64,000 nt of DNA from Citromicrobium sp. GTDB lineage: Bacteria > Pseudomonadota > Alphaproteobacteria > Sphingomonadales > Sphingomonadaceae. A program made the position numbers and the translations under genes. This document shows positions 35,417 through 42,443 of the stretch, piece after piece. The notes below the pieces were generated by a model that saw nothing but the letters and a program-made list of their open reading frames with translations, had not been told where the DNA came from and did not search any database. Within the stretch, counting starts at the first letter, position 1; the number at the start of each line of letters is the position of its first letter. Where the stretch lies: contig PBYQ01000032.1 of the NCBI GenBank assembly GCA_002729695.1, forward strand, positions 62,001 through 126,000, read 5' to 3'.

Positions 35417-36205
35417 TCAGAGCCGGCTTCGATAGTCGATGCGGATACGCACCCAGCTGCCGATCTGCGGTTTGCCGCCGAGCATCGGCGGGCGAACGCG
35501 GAATTGCCACGCGGCTGCCAGGATCGCACGGTTGATCATCGACCCTCGCGGCGATTCCTCGATCGGCACGCAGTCGACCACGCGAAATTGCGGCGCAGTC
35601 TTGCACGCGATCAGGCCCCAGCCCGGCCCGTTCGCGGTGGAGAGATAGCCGGACAGCTCACCGTCATACGGTTCGCGATACCAGCGCGCGGCGTAGAGAG
35701 GTTCCCCGTTGGGCGCGGTGCCGACCACCTTGGAATCGGGAATGCCCGACTGCGATCCGGTGTCGACCGGCCCGTAGACCTGCTTGGGCGCTTCAGACTG
35801 GGCCGGACGCTCAGGCTCCTTCGCCGAGGGCAGTTTGAACGGCGTCGGGATCACCGCCTGCGCGATCGGTGGCGGAGGCGCGACGGCATCGGGCTGCACC
35901 GGCTCGGGACGCTCGACGGGCGTGTCCTGCGTCTGCGCGGGCTGCTCGGTCGGTTGCGCGGTATCGCTCAGCTCTTGTTCCGGCTCCTCGCGATCGTCCG
36001 GCGGCTCGTTCTGCGCCTTGAGATCGACCACGGTCAAACTGCCCGGTGCGGCGGTGGGCTCGTTATGGATGTTCAGCGTCAGGAGCACGATCAGCAGGAT
36101 CGCCTCGATCAGCAGCGCGACGACGAGCCCGACCACCCGCCGCCCGCGCTCGCTGCGCAAGGGCTCCAACAGCGGATGATCGCGAAGAGTCTCTGGCTGG
36201 AGCAA
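35417..36205 (-). CDS. TonB-like energy-transducing protein
   Basis: The 262-residue protein has the TonB layout: a short cytoplasmic start, a membrane helix (about 24-44; VVGLVVALLIEAILLIVLL), a Pro/Glu/Gln-rich periplasmic linker (about 60-150) and a C-terminal domain (about 170-262) ending with WQFRVRPPMLGG and WVRIRIDY. No exbB/exbD is next to it. It may bridge the inner membrane to outer-membrane transporters. The start is TTG 36205, with GAGG four bases upstream, since no ATG lies before the membrane helix. Confidence 0.75.
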   Translation of the reverse strand: MLQPETLRDHPLLEPLRSERGRRVVGLVVALLIEAILLIVLLTLNIHNEPTAAPGSLTVVDLKAQNEPPDDREEPEQELSDTAQPTEQPAQTQDTPVERPEPVQPDAVAPPPPIAQAVIPTPFKLPSAKEPERPAQSEAPKQVYGPVDTGSQSGIPDSKVVGTAPNGEPLYAARWYREPYDGELSGYLSTANGPGWGLIACKTAPQFRVVDCVPIEESPRGSMINRAILAAAWQFRVRPPMLGGKPQIGSWVRIRIDYRSRL

Positions 36206-36330
36206 CGGGCCTCAGGGTGTATGCGCCGGGCGCGATCCGCGGCCCGGTGCGACTGGATAGGTTCCCTGCGCTGCAGGAGCAAGCGCGCAACGCGAGCGCG
36301 ACCCGCCCCGGCAAGGGAGACAGCGCGGAG

Positions 36331-36732
36331 TTAGCGCGTGAGTGACACCTTCTCAGCCGCTTCGCTCTCTTGTGGAACCGTTTCGCTCGCTTCGCGATGC
36401 ATCTCGAAGGTTCCGTCGAACTCTGGCAAGAACCAGGTGCCCGTGATGGACTGGCCATCCTCGCTCATGCGGCCGCTATAATCGACCGGGGTCTCGTAAG
36501 CTGGCCCGGCCAGGCGATAGGTCTTGGTGAATTCGATCGCCCTGCCCGAGCGGAGACCCTCCACCTGCGCGTGCGCAGTAACCGGGCGATACGCGTTGGG
36601 TTCGATAATTTCGCCCGAGAAGCGCTCCCCGACTTCCGAAAGGACTGCGACAAACGGCGTCTCGGGCCCAAAATTGTTCGAATACCGATAGGTACCATCC
36701 CAGCGTCCGGTCAGGTCCAGCCGAGCCGCCAT
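36331..36732 (-). CDS. Hypothetical beta-rich protein
   Basis: This 133-residue protein has no signal peptide or membrane segment. The sequence is made of short strands with Trp/Tyr and Gly turns (DLTGRWDGTYRYSN, GRMSEDGQSITGTW), which suggests a small beta-barrel, lipocalin-like fold. A charged tail (EASETVPQESEAAEK) follows. I do not recognise a named family. The gene is 16 bases downstream of crtZ on the same strand and might belong to the carotenoid transcript. Confidence 0.65.
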   Translation of the reverse strand: MAARLDLTGRWDGTYRYSNNFGPETPFVAVLSEVGERFSGEIIEPNAYRPVTAHAQVEGLRSGRAIEFTKTYRLAGPAYETPVDYSGRMSEDGQSITGTWFLPEFDGTFEMHREASETVPQESEAAEKVSLTR

Positions 36733-36748
36733 CGTGCGATGCGGACGC

Positions 36749-37267
36749 CTAGGCCCCCGCGCTCTCGCGCACGACTGCTTCGCCCGCCTCGCGCTGGCGC
36801 TTGAGTTCGGCTTTCAGTTTGACCGGGTCCTGCGGGAGCACGAAGCCGAAGCTTACCCCGCCCTCTTTTCCGATGGTTGCGTGGTGCAGCTTGTGCGCCT
36901 GCACCAGCCGCTTGGCGTAGCCGCGTTTGGGCACGTACCGGAAATAGCGCTGGTGGACGAGGCCGTCGTGAACCAGCGTGTAGATGATCCCATAGCCAAG
37001 GATGCCGACGCCGATCCAAGTCGCCGGGGCCCACGCATAATTGCCCGCCACCAGCGGACTGCCGAGCATGAACATCGAAATGCTCATCGCCGCACCCACC
37101 ACGCCGTAAAGGTCGTTCTTCTCGAACATCTTGTCGTGCGGTTCGTGGTGGTCACGGTGCCAGCCCCAGCCGAACCCGTGCATGATGTACTTGTGACTAG
37201 CCCACGCGACCCATTCCATCGCAGCGATGGTCGCGAGGACGATAAGGAGGGGGACGAGCACCTGCAT
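36749..37267 (-). CDS. crtZ: Beta-carotene hydroxylase
   Basis: The 172-residue membrane di-iron enzyme has the fatty-acid-hydroxylase histidine boxes HKYIMH (25-30), HRDHHEPHD (37-45), HDGLVH and HKLHHA. These bind two irons. It adds 3-hydroxyl groups to beta-ionone rings, leading to zeaxanthin or other xanthophylls. No other crt genes are nearby. It fits the yellow-orange pigmentation of Erythrobacteraceae. The gene lies between a thioesterase and a hypothetical gene on the same strand. Confidence 0.92.
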   Translation of the reverse strand: MQVLVPLLIVLATIAAMEWVAWASHKYIMHGFGWGWHRDHHEPHDKMFEKNDLYGVVGAAMSISMFMLGSPLVAGNYAWAPATWIGVGILGYGIIYTLVHDGLVHQRYFRYVPKRGYAKRLVQAHKLHHATIGKEGGVSFGFVLPQDPVKLKAELKRQREAGEAVVRESAGA

Positions 37268-37282
37268 GGTGCGCGATATAGT

Positions 37283-37684
37283 CTATTCCACAGACGGGAA
37301 AAAGTGGCGTGCGATCTCTTCGCCGATCCGTGCGGGACGCAGGCTTTCCGCATCGATGCAGCACCAGCTCGACTTTACCTCGGCCAGCACTTCGCCGCCG
37401 CGCTCGATCACCGTGTGATAGAATGCACGAGCCCCGCGGGTGCTTTCCAGCACGGTGCGCGCGATGATGTCGTCTTCGAGGAAGGCGGGCTTGCGATACG
37501 TGATCTCGTGCTTGAGCGCGACCCACGCACGTTCCGCGACCGCATCGGCAGGCGCGAATTTGCGCCAGTGTGCCAGCACAGCGTCCTGCACCCAGCCGAG
37601 GTAGCGGGCGTTGTTTACGTGCCCCATGAAGTCGATATCGGCCGGCTTGATGGCGATCGGAAAGGCGAAGGGCTTTGCTGACAT
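37283..37684 (-). CDS. Hot-dog fold acyl-CoA thioesterase
   Basis: The 133-residue protein is of the 4-hydroxybenzoyl-CoA/YbgC-like thioesterase group: the N-terminal FPIAIKPADIDFMGHVNNARY (residues 8-28) contains the Asp/Asn catalytic region and the hot-dog helix. A C-terminal strand (SSWCCIDAESLRPARI) completes the fold. The substrate is an acyl-CoA or acyl-ACP but cannot be named. It begins divergently from the small gene at 37806 and stands 15 bases upstream of crtZ, so the two may be co-transcribed. Confidence 0.85.
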   Translation of the reverse strand: MSAKPFAFPIAIKPADIDFMGHVNNARYLGWVQDAVLAHWRKFAPADAVAERAWVALKHEITYRKPAFLEDDIIARTVLESTRGARAFYHTVIERGGEVLAEVKSSWCCIDAESLRPARIGEEIARHFFPSVE

Positions 37685-37805
37685 GAGTGTAAGCTAACAC
37701 GCCACTCCTTACGGCACCATTACAATCGCGCAATTTTCTCTGCATTTCGCGCCGCGTGTTGCACATTGCTTGCAACGAAATCGCCGCCCATGCACTAGGA
37801 GTGGT

Positions 37806-37988
37806 ATGAGCAAGAACACCAAGGGCCTTTCCAGCGCGGCCATCGCCGCCGGCGCCGCAATCGGATCCGCCGCCATCGCAGCCGCGCTGATGTATGCCGG
37901 GAAACGGCGCAAATCCTCTTCCGAAGTCGAGGAGGCGGATCGGCAATTGCCGCCCATCCCCTCTGGCGAAGACCCTCAGACCGATTAA
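37806..37988 (+). CDS. 60-residue single-helix membrane protein
   Basis: The protein has a polar N-terminus, one Ala/Gly/Ile-rich membrane helix (about residues 9-30; AAIAAGAAIGSAAIAAALMY), a basic patch (GKRRK) and an acidic, proline-rich tail. AGGAG lies four bases before the ATG at 37806. Nothing in it matches a named family. It is transcribed away from the thioesterase gene and lies 56 bases ahead of the quinone oxidoreductase gene. Confidence 0.65.
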   Translation: MSKNTKGLSSAAIAAGAAIGSAAIAAALMYAGKRRKSSSEVEEADRQLPPIPSGEDPQTD

Positions 37989-38044
37989 GCGACCGGCCCG
38001 GCGACCGCTCGGCCAATCGACAAGACCATAAGGGAGAAGACCCC

Positions 38045-39046
38045 ATGAAAGCCGTGCTGACGAAGGAAGTGGGCGGGCCAGAGACGCTCGTCGTGGAAGA
38101 CATCGATACCCCCACCCCCGGCAGGGGCGAAGTGCTGGTCGATATCGCCGCGTGCGCGATCAATTTCCCCGACACGCTGATGATCCGCGACCTCTACCAG
38201 TTCAAGCCGGAGCGGCCCTATTCGCCCGGTGGCGAGATTTCGGGCACGATCGCAGCGGTCGGCGAAGGCGTCGAAGGCTGGAAGGTCGGCGACCGCGTAC
38301 TCTCCGGCATCGGCAGCGGCGGCCTGCGCGAACAGGCGGTGATCGATGCGAATCGGCTGTTCAAGGTGCCCGAAGGCGTCGATCTGGTCGAAGCATCGGC
38401 ACTGCTGATGACCTATGGCACGATGATCCACGCGCTGAAGGATCGCGGCGACATCAAGCCGGGAGAGACCGTGCTGGTGCTCGGCGCAGCGGGCGGTGTC
38501 GGCCTTGCTTCGATCGAGCTGGCCAAAGCCTATGGCGCGAAGGTGGTCGCAGCCGTTTCGAGCGATGAAAAGGCGAAGGTTGCCAAGGACGCGGGCGCAG
38601 ACGAGACGGTCGTCTATGGACGCCCTCCGTTCGACAAGGATGCTTCGAAGGCGCTTGCGGGCGATTTCAAGGCAGCGGTCGGCCCCAACGGAGCGGATAT
38701 CGTGGTCGATATCGTCGGCGGCGACTATTCCGAACCCGCGCTGCGCTCCATCGCCTGGGAAGGCCGCTTCCTGGTGATCGGCTTCCCCGCGGGGATCGCC
38801 AAGATGCCGCTCAACCTCACCCTGCTAAAGAGCTGCGACATTCGCGGTGTGTTCTGGGGTGCCTTCGCCGCGCGCGAACCGCAGCGCAATGCGCAGAACA
38901 TCGCCGAGCTGTTCGAACTGTGGCAGGATGGCAAGATCAGCCCGCAGGTCAGCGAAACCTACAGTCTCGACGATGCGCACAAGGCGATCGAGAAGCTGGA
39001 AAACCGGCAAGCCGTGGGCAAGCTTGTGGTGAAGATGGACAAATAG
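38045..39046 (+). CDS. Zinc-independent NADPH:quinone oxidoreductase (MDR family)
   Basis: The 333-residue protein is of the medium-chain dehydrogenase family without zinc ligands. It has the GroES-like N-terminal domain (PTPGRGEVLVDIAACAINFP, about 23-42; SPGGEISGTI, about 60-69) and the Rossmann motif GAAGGVGLAS at 147-156. The likely reaction is NADPH-dependent reduction of a quinone or enone. AGGGAGA lies upstream. DUF1476 follows 79 bases later on the same strand. Confidence 0.88.
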   Translation: MKAVLTKEVGGPETLVVEDIDTPTPGRGEVLVDIAACAINFPDTLMIRDLYQFKPERPYSPGGEISGTIAAVGEGVEGWKVGDRVLSGIGSGGLREQAVIDANRLFKVPEGVDLVEASALLMTYGTMIHALKDRGDIKPGETVLVLGAAGGVGLASIELAKAYGAKVVAAVSSDEKAKVAKDAGADETVVYGRPPFDKDASKALAGDFKAAVGPNGADIVVDIVGGDYSEPALRSIAWEGRFLVIGFPAGIAKMPLNLTLLKSCDIRGVFWGAFAAREPQRNAQNIAELFELWQDGKISPQVSETYSLDDAHKAIEKLENRQAVGKLVVKMDK

Positions 39047-39125
39047 GTCGCTCGCTTGCCGGGCCGCGCAAGCGGGCCTATCGGCACGCGAGACGCGATT
39101 ATTCTTACGAAAAGGCAGCAGAACA

Positions 39126-39449
39126 ATGACCGATTTCAAGGACCGCGAGCGCGGCGAAGAAGCGAAATACGCTTTCGATGAAGAAACCGCCTTCAAGGTC
39201 GCGGCGCGCCGCAACCGCTTGCTCGGCGAATGGGCGGCAGGGCTCATGAATCTCACCGAAGAGGAAGCCGACAGCTACAAGAAGGCAGTCGTGCAGGCCG
39301 ATTTCGAGGAAGCGGGCGACGAAGACGTGATCCGCAAGGTGCTGGGCGACCTCACCGCAGCGGCAACCGACGTGGACGAAGCGACCGTGCGCGCCAAGCT
39401 GGCCGAATGCGCGGTCGAGGCGCGCCGCCAGCTGATCGGCAAGGCGTAA
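39126..39449 (+). CDS. DUF1476 protein (F1-ATPase inhibitor zeta subunit family)
   Basis: The 107-residue helical protein starts with FKDRERGEEAKYAFDEETAF and continues with RRNRLLGEWAA, the region seen in DUF1476. In Paracoccus the family member is the zeta subunit, which binds F1-ATPase and blocks ATP hydrolysis. That role is inferred here. The gene leads a group with BolA and monothiol glutaredoxin. Each gene is only 4-40 bases from the next, which supports one transcript. Confidence 0.85.
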   Translation: MTDFKDRERGEEAKYAFDEETAFKVAARRNRLLGEWAAGLMNLTEEEADSYKKAVVQADFEEAGDEDVIRKVLGDLTAAATDVDEATVRAKLAECAVEARRQLIGKA

Positions 39450-39453
39450 GCCC

Positions 39454-39687
39454 ATGCCGATGGCGGCGGACGAGATTGTCGGAATGATCCAGGCGGCCCT
39501 TCCGGGGGCCGAGGTCGAGATGCGCGATCTCGCTGGGGATAACGATCACTGGGCGGCCAAGGTTACTGCACCGCAATTCGCGGGCAAGAGCCGTGTTCAG
39601 CAGCATAAGCTGGTCTACGAGGCGCTCGGCGGGAATATGGGCGGCGTGCTCCACGCCTTGCAACTGACCACTCAGGCTCCCAAGTGA
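39454..39687 (+). CDS. BolA/IbaG-family protein
   Basis: The 77-residue protein matches the BolA fold: an N-terminal helix (ADEIVGMIQAALPGAEV), a strand region (DNDHWAAKVTAPQFAG) and SRVQQHKLVYEALG with the conserved histidine (His51) used with the glutaredoxin to hold a 2Fe-2S cluster. It sits four bases after DUF1476 and just before the monothiol glutaredoxin, the usual partner. Together they should act in iron-sulfur transfer. IbaG and YrbA-like names apply to the same group. Confidence 0.87.
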   Translation: MPMAADEIVGMIQAALPGAEVEMRDLAGDNDHWAAKVTAPQFAGKSRVQQHKLVYEALGGNMGGVLHALQLTTQAPK

Positions 39688-39724
39688 CCTTCAACAGCGC
39701 AAGCAATAGTGGTTTATTCCAAAA

Positions 39725-40054
39725 ATGACTGACACCAAAGAACGCATTTCGGGCATCGTCGGAGAGAACGAGGTTGTCCTTTTCATGAAGGGCACGCCCC
39801 TGTTCCCGCAGTGCGGCTTTTCCAGCCGTGCGGTGCACATCCTCGACCATTGCGGCGTGACGTATGAAAGCGTCGACGTGCTGCAGGACATGGAGATCCG
39901 CCAAGGCATCAAGGCCTTTTCCGACTGGCCGACCATTCCCCAGCTTTACGTGAAGGGCGAATTCGTCGGCGGCAGCGACATCATGACGGAAATGTTCGAG
40001 GCAGGCGAATTGCAGCAGATGTTCACCGACAAGGGCGTGAAGACTGCCGATTGA
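39725..40054 (+). CDS. grxD: Monothiol glutaredoxin (Grx4 type)
   Basis: The 109-residue protein has the CGFS active site (residues 30-33) within KGTPLFPQCGFSS, and the WPTIPQLYVKGEFVGGSDI region that binds glutathione and the 2Fe-2S cluster. CGFS glutaredoxins move Fe-S clusters and pair with BolA proteins, here coded just upstream. The gene ends the group; a good intrinsic terminator follows at 40087-40122. Confidence 0.93.
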   Translation: MTDTKERISGIVGENEVVLFMKGTPLFPQCGFSSRAVHILDHCGVTYESVDVLQDMEIRQGIKAFSDWPTIPQLYVKGEFVGGSDIMTEMFEAGELQQMFTDKGVKTAD

Positions 40055-40086
40055 TCCGGTAGCGGACCACGGATCGGAATTTCGGG

Positions 40087-40122
40087 GAGGCGGGGCCAGG
40101 AGACTGTTGGCCCCGCCTCTTT
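40087..40122 (+). terminator. Intrinsic terminator after grxD
   Basis: GAGGCGGGGCCA and TGGCCCCGCCTC form a perfect twelve-base stem around nine bases and are followed by TTT. It lies 32 bp after the grxD stop and should end the DUF1476-BolA-grxD transcript. The T-run is short, so efficiency may be modest. Confidence 0.75.
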
Positions 40123-40265
40123 ACGAAGATCGAGGGGTGTTTGTTGATATGCATCCCGCGTGCCAGTTTCGCCGTCGGCAGGGTTTGCGCGGGTCCAGGT
40201 AGTTAACCGATCCGTTTACCACGAGGGCATTGTAAGAAATCCCGACACGAGGCTAGGCGTACCCG

Positions 40266-41057
40266 ATGGCTGAGACGAATCGTGACGCAGGGGACAATGC
40301 GCAAGACGGCATTCCCGCTGCCACGGTCGTCATCTTTCGCCGAGCGCCCGCTGGCTCCCCTCCCGAAATCCTGATGCAGGTTCGCAACCGGAAGCTCGCC
40401 TTTGCCGGCGGGATGGCCGTGTTTCCCGGCGGTCGCGTCGATCCATCCGACCATGAGCTGGCTCGCACCCTCGAAACCGGCGATCCCGATGAAGCCGCGC
40501 ATAGAATCGCCGCAATCCGCGAAACGCTGGAGGAAACCGGCCTGGCGCTGGGCCTGCGTGGCGAGATCGACGCCGCGCGCGCGGCGGATGCCCGCAGCCT
40601 GCTGCTCGCAGAGGAGCGCCTTGCACCAGTACTGGAACGGTTCGGCTGGTCGCTCGCCCTCGACGACCTCATTCCATTCGCCCGCTGGTTTCCCAAGAAC
40701 GAGCGACTGTCCCGTGTGTTCGATACGCGGTTCTATCTTGCCGATCTGGGAACGGGCGCGGTCGAAATCGCGGTCGATGCGGGCGAAAACACGCGTCTTT
40801 TCTGGACCAGCGCAGCCGATGCGCTGACCGCGGCGGATCGCGGCGAGATCGACGTCATTTTCCCGACCCGCCGCAATCTCGAACGGCTCGCGCAGTTCGA
40901 CGATTTCAGCGAAGCACGCGCGCACGCCGAAGCCACGCCGATGCACACCATCGTCCCGTTTATCGAGGACGGCCCGCAGGGCCGCAGCCTGTGCATTCGC
41001 GGCGACTGTGGTTATCCGGTCACCTCCGTACTTCTCGACGAGGCCAAGCGCGGCTGA
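40266..41057 (+). CDS. Nudix hydrolase (NUDT19/acyl-CoA diphosphatase-like)
   Basis: The 263-residue protein has a Nudix box in a stretched form: FPGGRV near residue 55 and RIAAIRETLEETGL at about 77-90. An insertion separates the glycines from the glutamate helix, and the protein carries a helical insertion after the box, as in the NUDT7/NUDT19-like group that hydrolyses CoA diphosphates. Substrate is inferred only from the family. The ATG at 40266 is favoured. It faces the tRNA gene; a shared terminator at 41145-41181 lies between. Confidence 0.8.
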   Translation: MAETNRDAGDNAQDGIPAATVVIFRRAPAGSPPEILMQVRNRKLAFAGGMAVFPGGRVDPSDHELARTLETGDPDEAAHRIAAIRETLEETGLALGLRGEIDAARAADARSLLLAEERLAPVLERFGWSLALDDLIPFARWFPKNERLSRVFDTRFYLADLGTGAVEIAVDAGENTRLFWTSAADALTAADRGEIDVIFPTRRNLERLAQFDDFSEARAHAEATPMHTIVPFIEDGPQGRSLCIRGDCGYPVTSVLLDEAKRG

Positions 41058-41144
41058 GCGACGCCTGAGAGGCTGCGTGCGTCGTCGCCACGGTCGACCT
41101 TGCCCCGGCACTTCCCGGAATAGCATCTGCTTGAGGCCAAAACC

Positions 41145-41181
41145 AAAAAGCCCCGGCACCCATACGGGGCCGGGGCTTTTT
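41145..41181. terminator. Bidirectional terminator between Nudix gene and tRNA-Arg
   Basis: AAAAAGCCCCGGC and GCCGGGGCTTTTT form a strong stem with A and T runs at the two ends, around an eleven-base loop. It should end the tRNA transcript from the minus strand and the Nudix transcript from the plus strand. Confidence 0.9.
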
Positions 41182-41185
41182 GTAA

Positions 41186-41262
41186 TGGCGCGCCCGGAAG
41201 GATTCGAACCTCCGGCCCCCAGATTCGTAGTCTGGTGCTCTATCCAGCTGAGCTACGGGCGC
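41186..41262 (-). tRNA. tRNA-Arg (anticodon ACG)
   Basis: The minus strand gives a full cloverleaf. The acceptor stem is GCGCCCG paired with CGGGCGC, a G discriminator and encoded CCA. The D arm has AGCTCAGCTGGAT, the anticodon stem CCAGA/TCTGG encloses CTACGAA with anticodon ACG, and the T arm ends GGTTCGAATCC. The genomic A of the anticodon would be changed to inosine to read CGU, CGC and CGA. The gene is single and lies between convergent or unrelated protein genes. Confidence 0.97.
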
Positions 41263-41349
41263 TTGTGAGGCGCCGCACATAGGCAGGGCTTTCGGGCTTG
41301 GCAATGCTTTTGTCGCGATTTCCGCCATTCGCCCACAAGCCTTATTAAA

Positions 41350-41748
41350 TTAGCCGGCAAAGCTGGCCGCGAGCCGGGCGTCGAGCGGCGGCTTGGGCAA
41401 TTGTCTTATCTCCGCGAGGCTGCACCAGCGCCACTCTCCCCCCTCCAGCGATCGCACTTCGCCACTCCACACGGCGCAATGAAGCAGCAACAGCAGGATC
41501 GGGCGCGCGTCCTCGCATGAGTCCGGGTGGTCGGCGGCAAACCCCCGCTCGCGCATCGCGCCGGGATCGAGGCGCAAGCCGCATTCTTCTGCGATCTCGC
41601 GTACCAGGGCTTCGCGCGGGCTCTCGCCCGGCTCGATCTTGCCGCCGGGAAACTCCCATAAACCCGCGTGTGCTTTGCCCGCGGGGCGGCGGTGCATCAG
41701 CCATCGCCCCTCCCCGTCGGGACCGATCGCAGCGGCCACCACGGGCAT
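41350..41748 (-). CDS. mutT: 8-oxo-dGTP diphosphatase (MutT type)
   Basis: The 132-residue Nudix hydrolase has GKAHAGLWEFPGGKIEPGES (residues 24-43) and the box helix REALVREIAEECGL, the layout of MutT. It clears oxidised nucleotides such as 8-oxo-dGTP and so prevents A:T to C:G errors. The frame is open to a GTG at 41778, but ATG 41748 begins a typical MPVVAAA strand, so I use it. Paralogues with other substrates cannot be excluded. Confidence 0.85.
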   Translation of the reverse strand: MPVVAAAIGPDGEGRWLMHRRPAGKAHAGLWEFPGGKIEPGESPREALVREIAEECGLRLDPGAMRERGFAADHPDSCEDARPILLLLLHCAVWSGEVRSLEGGEWRWCSLAEIRQLPKPPLDARLAASFAG

Positions 41749-41881
41749 GTATGTCGGATTTCTTTTCACACAAATCACCCGATTTTACGGCACGTTAACC
41801 CTGATGGCCCAAAGAAGGCCCCAACATTTGTCGCACTTTGGGTGAGACAGATAGCCAAGGCAATAGAACGGGGGCCTTCGG

Positions 41882-42064
41882 ATGACGCACTTCTTGAGGA
41901 GGCTCTGGCGCAGCCAGTCCGGCGCGACCGCCGTCGAATACGGCCTGATCCTTGCCCTCGTATTCCTCGCGATGGTGGGTGCGATCGGCACTTTCTCGAA
42001 CGAGGTCATCAAGACCTGGGACACGGTGACGGAGACCTCTCAGGAGGCGATCGACCGGTCCTGA
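41882..42064 (+). CDS. Flp-type IVb pilin 1
   Basis: The 60-residue prepilin has a short basic leader (THFLRRLWRSQSG) then the cleavage region GATAVEYGLILALVF, where the peptidase cuts after Gly14 and the Glu (Glu19) at the fifth position of the mature form is conserved. The mature product is a single hydrophobic helix with an acidic tail. Flp pilins build tight-adherence pili with a Tad apparatus. No cpa/tad genes are in the window. A second, similar pilin follows. Confidence 0.88.
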   Translation: MTHFLRRLWRSQSGATAVEYGLILALVFLAMVGAIGTFSNEVIKTWDTVTETSQEAIDRS

Positions 42065-42173
42065 GCCCACGCACTTAGGAAATTCTCAACCCTTCGGGCC
42101 TAGACCGGCAGAAGCTCGATCCGAGGGGACATGGAAAGAGCCGGGTAACGAAGACGCAAACAGGAGACCGATA

Positions 42174-42338
42174 ATGAAGTTTTTCCGTGAACTGATGAAC
42201 GACGACCAGGGCGCGACCGCCATTGAATATGGCCTCATCGCCGCTCTTATCGCCGTCGCCGCGATCACCGCGATGGGCAGCCTCGGCAACCAGCTGAGCA
42301 ACACCTTCACCACCGTGTCGACCGACATGGGCGGCTAA
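42174..42338 (+). CDS. Flp-type IVb pilin 2
   Basis: This 54-residue prepilin is coded downstream of the first pilin. The leader MKFFRELMNDDQG is followed by GATAIEYGLIAALIAV with the conserved Glu18. The tail has fewer acidic residues than the first. GGAG lies seven bases before the ATG. A strong terminator follows at 42390-42416. In Tad loci multiple Flp genes are usual, and one is normally the major pilin; this copy has the more typical composition. Confidence 0.88.
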   Translation: MKFFRELMNDDQGATAIEYGLIAALIAVAAITAMGSLGNQLSNTFTTVSTDMGG

Positions 42339-42389
42339 TCGCCTGAGTAAATCTGAAGTTCCCGCTCGAAAGAGCGTGAAACAAGAAAG

Positions 42390-42416
42390 CGGCGGGGAGC
42401 GATCCCCGCCGTTTTT
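42390..42416 (+). terminator. Intrinsic terminator after Flp pilin 2
   Basis: CGGCGGGGA and TCCCCGCCG form a perfect nine-base stem with a GCGA tetraloop followed by TTTTT. It lies 51 bp after the pilin stop and 28 bp before the end of the convergent M48 gene, so it could serve both. Confidence 0.92.
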
Positions 42417-42443
42417 CTTTGTCCGCTGGGTGCGGCGCTCCGG

